Below, piece after piece: positions 1-5,089 of a DNA stretch of 6,744 nucleotides; within the stretch, counting starts at the first letter, position 1, and every line of letters begins with the position of its first letter. The stretch spans positions 1 to 6,744 of the forward strand of contig JAJAYG010000360.1 of assembly GCA_026786335.1 (NCBI GenBank). The letters run 5' to 3'. The notes under the pieces are model-generated. The model worked only from the letters and a program-made list of their open reading frames with translations. It was not told where the DNA came from and made no database searches. This DNA is from Chitinophagales bacterium (GTDB taxonomy: Bacteria > Bacteroidota > Bacteroidia > Chitinophagales > UBA10324). The translations under genes and the position numbers were made by a program.

Positions 1-45
1 CACTCAGGTGTATAACCAAAGAAAATTGAAAGTACCTCTATTTCT

Positions 46-1608
46 ATGAAAAAAGTTTTCTTTTTCTTGTTTTTCTTTTTTCCAATTGCGACTAAATCGT
101 ATGCGCAAACACCTGACTGGAGTACAAGTGTTGCATCAATTATTTATAACCATTGTTCGCTTTGCCATCATGAGGGGGCAATTGGCCCTTTTCCATTAAT
201 AACTTATGAAGATGCAGTTGATAATTCTTTTTCAATTCAAACACAAGTGAACGCGAAGAAGATGCCGCCCTGGCCGCCCGATCCTAATTACAATCACCTT
301 AAAAATGAAAATGTTCTAAGCGATAATGAATTAAATAAAATCAACGACTGGATAAATAATGGTATGCCCAGCGGAGATCTTAATCTGGCTCCGCCACATC
401 CCGTTTTTTTGAGCGGCCCACAAATGGTTGATCCTGATGACACCATTCAACTTCCGGTTTTTGAAATTCCTTTTGAGCCCGATGTTTACTGGAATTTTGT
501 AAAGAACTCCGGCTACACCGAAACCAAATACATTAATTCACTTGAACTGGTTAAAGAAAATATTGGCGCCATACATCACACACAAATTCAATATGATAGT
601 TCTGATTATTCCAATCAGGATGATCTTAACTATCCCGGACCGGGTTATCCGCAATCTGTTGCAACCAGTCCTTACATAGAATTTTTCGGAGCCGATCAGG
701 TTCACCTGCTAACACTTCCGCATAACATGGGATTTGAAATTCCGGCGGGTTCCGATTACGTTACTTATTTACACTACACTCCCAGCGCACCCGGACTTTA
801 TGATAGCTCACGCATCAATATTAAATTCTGCAAAGACTCAATTGTTCGGGTAGTGAATTCAGTGCTAATGCTTTACAACACGCCCCCCAGTTTATTAGAT
901 GGTCCGTTCGAAATTCCGGCTAACACAGTGAAAACATTTCATTTTGCATCGGGTAAATTCTTCAATGACAAGTCACTCCTTGGATTGGGAGTGCATGCGC
1001 ATCAGGTGTGTAAGTCGTGGGAAGTATTTATGGTAACATTTACAAACGATACCATTCCGCTTCTTAAAATTCCCAATTGGGATTTTCGCTGGCAAGGTGG
1101 CTACTTGTTGACTAAGGTTATTAAGATTCCATTCGGCGCACAGATTTTTGGTAATGCAACATTCGACAACACCACGAACAATCCCGATAACCCGAATAAC
1201 CCACCAAAAGATGTTGAGGGTGGAACAAGCAGTTTTGACGAAATGGCCAGAGCCAGATTGATCATGACGGATTATCAACCCGGTGATGAAGACATTATTC
1301 TCGATAGTGCATTTTACAATGCAACAAATACTTTCGCCATTGAAAAGGAAAATTATCTTAATGTATTTCCAAATCCAACTTCACAAAATATTTATGCTTC
1401 TTATTCGGGTAATGAAGATGAATTAGAATTTTCGCTTTACAACAATTTAGGTGAGGTGATTTTTAGAAATGAAAAAAGATCGGTAAAGGAAAATGGATAT
1501 GTTTTTAATTTCGATTGTTCTGCTTATCCATCGGGAATGTATTTGCTCGAAGCACGAAGCGGAATTTCTTCAAGCACCGGCAAGTTCTTGATTGAAAGGA
1601 AAAAATAA
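46..1608 (+). CDS. Secreted cytochrome c / type II copper monooxygenase-like protein with T9SS sorting domain
   Basis: Seen: a signal peptide (residues 1-20, very Phe-rich, likely cut after SYA); a heme-binding CSLCH motif at 37-41 followed by APFP-like and MPPWPPDP (73-80, M73 a possible distal heme ligand) segments; a copper monooxygenase core; and a C-terminal type A sorting domain (about 438-520, beginning LNVFPNPT). The copper ligands expected for the PHM/DBM family are all present: H177, H178 and H243 for one copper, and H317, H319 and M400 for the other. Spacing is close to that of rat PHM (H107/H108/H172, H242/H244/M314). Known for the family: these enzymes hydroxylate C-H bonds using O2 and an electron donor. 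Inferred: the protein is exported by Sec, then passed through the T9SS to the surface or medium, and the heme may feed electrons to copper. The substrate is unknown. The gene stands alone, converging on the next gene 33 bp away. The ATG start is fixed by the signal peptide. Confidence 0.9.
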   Translation: MKKVFFFLFFFFPIATKSYAQTPDWSTSVASIIYNHCSLCHHEGAIGPFPLITYEDAVDNSFSIQTQVNAKKMPPWPPDPNYNHLKNENVLSDNELNKINDWINNGMPSGDLNLAPPHPVFLSGPQMVDPDDTIQLPVFEIPFEPDVYWNFVKNSGYTETKYINSLELVKENIGAIHHTQIQYDSSDYSNQDDLNYPGPGYPQSVATSPYIEFFGADQVHLLTLPHNMGFEIPAGSDYVTYLHYTPSAPGLYDSSRINIKFCKDSIVRVVNSVLMLYNTPPSLLDGPFEIPANTVKTFHFASGKFFNDKSLLGLGVHAHQVCKSWEVFMVTFTNDTIPLLKIPNWDFRWQGGYLLTKVIKIPFGAQIFGNATFDNTTNNPDNPNNPPKDVEGGTSSFDEMARARLIMTDYQPGDEDIILDSAFYNATNTFAIEKENYLNVFPNPTSQNIYASYSGNEDELEFSLYNNLGEVIFRNEKRSVKENGYVFNFDCSAYPSGMYLLEARSGISSSTGKFLIERKK

Positions 1609-1641
1609 TTGAAGAATAATTTTCATTTACTGTACTCCTTT

Positions 1642-3111
1642 TCAAAGTTTTATTGAAGAAGTTTTTCCCGAAGCAATTAATACCGAAACCTGTTTCGTGC
1701 GCTCCGATTGTTTTCCTTTATCGGGGCGAAAAACCACTGTATAGTTTCCGGGTTGAAGATTTACTGTTTGCTGTTGCTTGATGGATTTGTCCGAATGGAT
1801 CCCTACGGGAAAGTCGTAAATTTTTTCTAACCTTTCAGTTACCTGAATAAAAATACTTGCAACACCTGCTTCGCCGGGAGTTACCATCAATGTTCCTGCT
1901 TTTGGGATTTTTATTGAATTAATTTTTCCCTGCTCAATCAAAATATTTTTTTGAATGATGCGCGGCAGCGTGAGAATCTCCAGATCGTAAATGCCAACTA
2001 AATATCGCTGTTGCGTATTTGCATCCTGCACATAAATAATTTCATGCTCACCTGCTTTGCGTACGATGCATGGCGTTGAAGAAAATGTTCCCGCAGAAGT
2101 TTCTGTTTTCAATTCCAAGGTACCAAGCGGAACATCGGCTGCAATAATATTATGCGTGCCTGCAACGAGTTCGATATTTTTTTTCTGTACTTTAGGAATA
2201 CTGTGTACCTCAAGATCGTATTTAAACTTAGAATCAAGAGTGAGCGTATCGGGGATACCTATTGCGGTTAGTGTGTGAATAAAATTGTAGCGAACTGCAT
2301 GGGTAAAGTGATCAAACAAAGTCAACTCAACATTTGTGGTAGTTGGATTCCCGAATGCATCAATCAAATTGACCTGGCAGGTAGTAGGATTCAAAACTTT
2401 TGAGATCACAATTCTGATGGTGCTCGAAAGCATGTCTTCATTCTGCACATCATAAAAATTTCCGAGGCACTCAAATTTTTTCTTGAGTGAATCAGTTAAA
2501 CCCAAGCCCACAATAAACGGACGAAGTGCTATGTGTTTTGCTTCCATCTGCGCAGCGAGATCGCAAATATTTCCGCCGCAGGTTTCGTTTCCATCAGTAA
2601 TTAATATGATGGCATTGGTGGCAATGGAATCGGGGAAATCATTGAGCGATTGTGAGAGTGAATATTGAATAGGTGTTTGCCCTTGCGGATGCAATTGATC
2701 GAGTCGTTGTGAAATTGCAGCAGCATTTCCTTTCCCGAAAGCAACTTCGAGTTTAGAATCTTTGCAATTGTTTTCATTGCGAGGCGATTGATGCCCAAAT
2801 ACCCTCAATGCAAATTCAACTTTCGAATTTGTTTTTGCAACACTGTCAACAGAGTTCACTAAAATATTTTTTGCTAACTCAAATTTTGCAGTGCCGTTCC
2901 ATTTCCCTTTCATGCTGCCCGATGCATCGAGCACAAAAAGAATTCGAGTGGTTTGTTTTGAAAATTGAGAAAAAGAAATTAGAGGGGAGAAGAGAGTGGT
3001 TAGAAGTAAGAGGTAAGAGGTAAAACGTAAGAGGTGATGCGAACAGCAAAAGAGTTTTAAGAAAGATTTTAGAACGCCTGCAATTTGTAAACTTCGATGT
3101 TCATTATTCAT
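1642..3111 (-). CDS. Exported von Willebrand factor A (vWA) domain protein
   Basis: This 489-residue protein has an N-terminal hydrophobic segment (about 27-48, ending LISFSQ) that looks like a Sec signal peptide, with an unusually long 26-residue leader before it. A vWA domain follows (about 56-240) with an intact MIDAS metal site: DASGS at 62-66, T146 in GQTPI, and D173 in ITDGNE. Several Cys residues (116, 178, 183, 215, 245) could form disulfides after export. The remainder (about 245-489) is beta-rich and ends in a PGNYTVVF segment like carboxypeptidase-regulatory or PEGA-type repeats; no T9SS tail is seen. vWA domains bind partner proteins through a metal; the partner here is unknown. 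The ATG at 3111 is the only usable start, since no in-frame ATG, GTG or TTG occurs before the first vWA strand. Start codon and signal peptide both lie in 7-nt repeat arrays. The gene is 58 bp downstream of transketolase on the same strand and may be co-transcribed. Confidence 0.85.
   Translation of the reverse strand: MNNEHRSLQIAGVLKSFLKLFCCSHHLLRFTSYLLLLTTLFSPLISFSQFSKQTTRILFVLDASGSMKGKWNGTAKFELAKNILVNSVDSVAKTNSKVEFALRVFGHQSPRNENNCKDSKLEVAFGKGNAAAISQRLDQLHPQGQTPIQYSLSQSLNDFPDSIATNAIILITDGNETCGGNICDLAAQMEAKHIALRPFIVGLGLTDSLKKKFECLGNFYDVQNEDMLSSTIRIVISKVLNPTTCQVNLIDAFGNPTTTNVELTLFDHFTHAVRYNFIHTLTAIGIPDTLTLDSKFKYDLEVHSIPKVQKKNIELVAGTHNIIAADVPLGTLELKTETSAGTFSSTPCIVRKAGEHEIIYVQDANTQQRYLVGIYDLEILTLPRIIQKNILIEQGKINSIKIPKAGTLMVTPGEAGVASIFIQVTERLEKIYDFPVGIHSDKSIKQQQTVNLQPGNYTVVFRPDKGKQSERTKQVSVLIASGKTSSIKL
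2995..3036. repeat. Heptanucleotide array inside the vWA signal-peptide coding region
   Basis: About six 7-bp units with plus-strand consensus AGAGGTA: AGTGGTT, AGAAGTA, AGAGGTA, AGAGGTA, AAACGTA, AGAGGTG. On the minus strand they encode residues about 26-39 of the vWA protein, including the Leu-rich core of the signal peptide. Three units make seven codons, so the peptide itself has a loose heptad period. Confidence 0.75.
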
Positions 3112-3144
3112 TATTCGATATTCGATATTCGATCTTCAATCTTC
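3096..3144. repeat. Heptanucleotide array spanning the vWA start codon
   Basis: Seven consecutive 7-bp units on the plus strand: GATGTTC, ATTATTC, ATTATTC, GATATTC, GATATTC, GATCTTC, AATCTTC. The consensus is RATNTTC. The minus-strand vWA start codon (3109-3111) straddles two ATTATTC units, and the same junction one unit downstream makes a second ATG (3102-3104) in another frame. The array fills most of the 58-bp gap to the transketolase gene. Confidence 0.85.
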
Positions 3145-3169
3145 AATGATTTAGATTTTGGTCTTCCTC

Positions 3170-4012
3170 TCAATAATCACCCAGCGTTATCGGCAATTGT
3201 TCAAGCGCCCGCGCAAGTTGTTCATCATTGGGTGCAATGCCATGCCACTCATGACTGCCAACCATAAAATCTATCGGGAAACCCATTTCTGTTTTCATCA
3301 AGATTACTGTAGGTCTTCCTTTTCCGGTCATGGTCTTCGCTTGCTTAAGTCCATTTACTACTTGCGCCATATCATTCCCGTTCATCTCCATTGTTTGCCA
3401 GCCAAATGCTTTAAACTTTGCAACTAAATCGCCAAGGTCAAGAACTTTTTTGGTGGAACCATCAATCTGCTGACCATTCCAATCCACTGTTGAAATTAAA
3501 TTATCAACTCCTTTTGCCGCCGCAAACATAATTGCTTCCCAGCATTGCCCTTCATCCAATTCACCATCGCCGTGCAATGAGTAAACAGTGTGTGAATCGC
3601 CATTTAATTTTTTTGCAAGTGCAGCACCAATCGCAACCGACATTCCTTGCCCTAATGATCCGCTGGCAACACGAATTCCCGGCAAACCTTCATGCGTGGC
3701 AGGGTGACCTTGCAATCGTGAATTTATTTTTCTGAAAGTATTGAGTTCACTCAATTCAAAATAACCCGATCGTGCAAGCACACTATACCACACCGGTGAG
3801 ATGTGACCATTGGAAAGAAAAAATAAATCTTCACCCAAACCATCCATCGTGAATTTTGGATTGTGCTCCATGATCTCGAAGTAAAGTGCAGTAAAAAAAT
3901 CGGCGCAACCCAATGATCCGCCCGGGTGCCCGCTCTGCACTGCATGTACCATGCGCACAATATCGCGGCGCACCTGTGAAGCAATATTTTTCAATTCATC
4001 TGTAGAAGCCAT
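3170..4012 (-). CDS. Transketolase, N-terminal (thiamine diphosphate-binding) subunit
   Basis: Transketolase (EC 2.2.1.1) moves two-carbon ketol units between sugar phosphates in the non-oxidative pentose phosphate pathway, in the cytoplasm. The 280-residue product is the length of the N-terminal half in organisms that split the enzyme. Visible motifs: SGHPGG (27-32), SNGHISP (67-73), GHP (102-104), GSLGQGMS (118-125), the ThDP/metal motif starting GDG (148-150) and ending at DWNG (177-180), with D149 and N179 as likely metal ligands, and HEWHG (254-258). The ATG at 4012 is preferred because homology begins there (ASTDELKNIA) and the sequence before it is repeat-rich non-coding DNA, although the frame stays open to 4105. 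The C-terminal subunit, which carries the transketolase pyrimidine-binding and C-terminal domains and usually lies next to this gene, is absent on both sides. A 1-deoxyxylulose-5-phosphate synthase fragment is unlikely given the motifs and length. Confidence 0.93.
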   Translation of the reverse strand: MASTDELKNIASQVRRDIVRMVHAVQSGHPGGSLGCADFFTALYFEIMEHNPKFTMDGLGEDLFFLSNGHISPVWYSVLARSGYFELSELNTFRKINSRLQGHPATHEGLPGIRVASGSLGQGMSVAIGAALAKKLNGDSHTVYSLHGDGELDEGQCWEAIMFAAAKGVDNLISTVDWNGQQIDGSTKKVLDLGDLVAKFKAFGWQTMEMNGNDMAQVVNGLKQAKTMTGKGRPTVILMKTEMGFPIDFMVGSHEWHGIAPNDEQLARALEQLPITLGDY

Positions 4013-4030
4013 AGTTAAATTTTGTTGCTG

Positions 4031-4038
4031 CGAAAATA
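4031..4038 (-). promoter_or_regulatory. Possible -7 box for transketolase
   Basis: Read on the minus strand this is TATTTTCG, one base away from the Bacteroidota -7 consensus TAnnTTTG, and it ends 18 bp before the ATG. No TTTG -33 element is seen at the expected distance, so the call is weak. Confidence 0.25.
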
Positions 4039-4096
4039 GAAGCAGAATTTGGATTAGGAATTTTTGATTTAGGAATGAATCAACATTGCTGAAAAC

Positions 4097-4166
4097 AAAA
4101 TTCAAAATTCAAATTGCAAAATTCCCCGTAGGGATTCCTACGGAACAAGAAAATAATAAGCAACAA
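4097..4166. repeat. Hairpin-bearing repeat element, copy A
   Basis: Left part (4097-4124): four 7-bp units, AAAATTC, AAAATTC, AAATTGC, AAAATTC. These run into a perfect 7-bp inverted repeat, CCGTAGG (4126-4132) and CCTACGG (4137-4143), around a GATT loop, followed by an AACAAGAAA segment. Positions 4104-4166 align without gaps to 4892-4954 with 56 of 63 bases identical. It lies between the transketolase start and the end of the toxin gene. On the minus strand the hairpin is 38 bp past the toxin stop and might end that transcript, but only a short TTTT run follows. Confidence 0.85.
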
Positions 4167-4181
4167 GCATTAAAATTCAAA

Positions 4182-4586
4182 TCACTTATTGATGAACTGT
4201 ATTTTTATTTTGTTTTTGAAAACTTTAAATTCAGGGTCGCCCGTAATTAATGTTGCTTTGTGTTTGATAGACAATGCAAGCGCAAAAGCATCGGCATAAG
4301 ATATTTTATAATGCGCTTTAATGGCTGCCGCTTCCAGTGCTTCTTCAGCAGTAACAGTTACAATTTCAATCGGGAATTGTTGTACGTGTTGCAAAGCGAA
4401 TCGGGCTTTTGCTTCACCGCGCTTTCTTACCGACATATAATAAACTTCACCAAGGTTGATTACTGAAAGAAAACCTTCCGCTTCTCCCATTGAAATTTGA
4501 GTGAGCGCTTTAGCAACCTGCGATGCGCCTTTTTCATTTCCAAAGAAAGCAAGCAAGGCATAGCTGTCAAAAACATATTTCGTCAT
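4182..4586 (-). CDS. vapC: PIN-domain toxin, VapC-type ribonuclease
   Basis: The 134-residue protein is a single PIN domain. The four acidic residues that hold Mg2+ or Mn2+ in this nuclease family are visible: D7 in VFDSYALLAFF, E47 in NLGEVYY, D99 in SYADAFALA, and D117 in TGDPEF. Family members cleave tRNA, rRNA or mRNA when freed from their antitoxin; the target here cannot be read from sequence. Its ATG overlaps the stop of the antitoxin gene by four bases (ATGA), which points to translational coupling and one transcript. The ends look intact and the catalytic set is complete, so it is likely active. The gene lies inside a pair of direct repeats (copies A and B). Confidence 0.92.
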   Translation of the reverse strand: MTKYVFDSYALLAFFGNEKGASQVAKALTQISMGEAEGFLSVINLGEVYYMSVRKRGEAKARFALQHVQQFPIEIVTVTAEEALEAAAIKAHYKISYADAFALALSIKHKATLITGDPEFKVFKNKIKIQFINK

Positions 4587-4813
4587 CGTTGCTTTTCCAA
4601 TTTCTTTTCTTTCAATAGAGCTGCTGTAAGTGAATCTTTACCTTTTAAAGTTCCAATGAGAGATTCGTAATGCGATTTGTTAAGCGCCTTTAAAACCAAT
4701 CTGTCATTTTCCTCTATCAAAGCAACCTTATGGCCTGCAAGTAATCCATACTTTTTCCGGAGCTTGCCGGGAATCACAATTTGTCCTTTCGTATTTAGTG
4801 TTGCGTATTCCAT
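4583..4813 (-). CDS. vapB: AbrB/SpoVT-fold antitoxin, VapB-type
   Basis: This 76-residue protein has an N-terminal swapped-hairpin AbrB DNA-binding domain (about 3-45; LNTKGQIVIPGKLRKKYGL and the following KVALIEENDRLVLKAL strand pattern). A short, highly charged helical tail (about 48-76) should wrap around the PIN toxin. It is first in the two-gene unit, as is usual for VapBC, and ends inside the toxin start codon. Antitoxins of this kind neutralise the toxin by direct binding and repress their own promoter. A near-perfect -7 box and repeated 11-bp motifs lie 6 to 34 bp upstream and are the natural place for such repression. No Shine-Dalgarno sequence is seen before the ATG. Confidence 0.92.
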   Translation of the reverse strand: MEYATLNTKGQIVIPGKLRKKYGLLAGHKVALIEENDRLVLKALNKSHYESLIGTLKGKDSLTAALLKEKKLEKQR

Positions 4814-4818
4814 CTTTT

Positions 4819-4847
4819 AAGTTTCCTACAAAAATAAACTTTCCTAC
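4819..4847. promoter_or_regulatory. Candidate VapB operator (direct repeats)
   Basis: Two 11-bp direct repeats, AAGTTTCCTAC (4819-4829) and AACTTTCCTAC (4837-4847), match at 10 of 11 positions and start 18 bp apart. They flank the vapB -7 box. An inverted pair, AAGTTT (4819-4824) and AAACTT (4836-4841), overlaps them. The layout suits autoregulation by the AbrB-fold antitoxin, but binding is inferred only. Confidence 0.5.
4829..4836 (-). promoter_or_regulatory. -7 promoter box of vapBC
   Basis: Read on the minus strand this is TATTTTTG, an exact match to the Bacteroidota -7 consensus TAnnTTTG, ending 15 bp before the vapB ATG. A TTTG -33 box is not seen 19 bp upstream; that position is AT-rich (AATT). 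Confidence 0.55.
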
Positions 4848-4884
4848 TAAATTAAAATTATGAAACCTTCGTGAATTGAAATTG

Positions 4885-4954
4885 AAAGTTTAAAATTCAA
4901 ATTGAAAAATTCCCCGAAGGGATTCCTTCGGAACAAGAAATCTAAAAGCAACAA
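4885..4954. repeat. Hairpin-bearing repeat element, copy B
   Basis: Same orientation and architecture as copy A, offset by exactly 788 bp. Four 7-bp units (AAAGTTT, AAAATTC, AAATTGA, AAAATTC; 4885-4912) lead into a perfect 7-bp stem, CCGAAGG (4914-4920) and CCTTCGG (4925-4931), with the same GATT loop, then AACAAGAAA. Both stem differences from copy A are at the same base pair and preserve pairing. It lies in the 276-bp gap between the divergent vapB and flippase genes, where a terminator for either gene is not expected. The rest of the gap is AT-rich, with promoters near each end. Confidence 0.85.
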
Positions 4955-5063
4955 ATAAAAAATTCAATACTCAAATGATTGAAGTCGCTTATTAATTCCT
5001 TACTCATTTTATGATTTAAATTCGTTAAGGATTTGAATTTTTAATTTTGATTTTTCAATCCTT

Positions 5064-5071
5064 TATCTTCG
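5064..5071 (+). promoter_or_regulatory. Probable -7 box of the flippase gene
   Basis: TATCTTCG differs from the TAnnTTTG consensus at one base and lies 18 bp before the proposed TTG start, giving a very short 5' leader. The nearest TTTG upstream (5046-5049) is only 14 bp away rather than the usual ~19, so the -33 element is uncertain. Confidence 0.45.
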
Positions 5072-5089
5072 CCCCCGAAATTTTTTTAA

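Noticed and set aside
46..105. Phase-variable T-tract in the Phe-rich signal peptide
   Set aside because: T runs are at most six long and broken by C and G, so slippage is not specially favoured.
973..1278. Open frame on the minus strand inside the copper monooxygenase gene
   Set aside because: It is antisense to the copper-ligand region of a well-supported gene and its translation shows no recognisable domain.
1609..1641. Bidirectional terminator between the convergent monooxygenase and vWA genes
   Set aside because: Only a 4- to 5-bp weak stem (TGAA/TTCA) can be formed, with no convincing T tract.
3096..3144. CRISPR array
   Set aside because: The units are 7 bp and directly adjacent, with no spacers and no cas genes.
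3751..3984. Minus-strand open frame in another frame of transketolase
   Set aside because: It overlaps the ThDP-enzyme coding region fully and its translation is Cys- and Trp-rich without a recognisable fold.
4013..4105. 31-residue N-terminal extension of transketolase from the ATG at 4105
   Set aside because: The extension comes from low-complexity DNA overlapping the copy A repeat, and homology to transketolase begins at the ATG at 4012.
4997..5031. Inverted pair TCCTTA (4997-5002) and TAAGGA (5026-5031) upstream of the flippase gene
   Set aside because: Six-base arms 23 bp apart in AT-rich DNA are likely by chance, and no second copy is seen.
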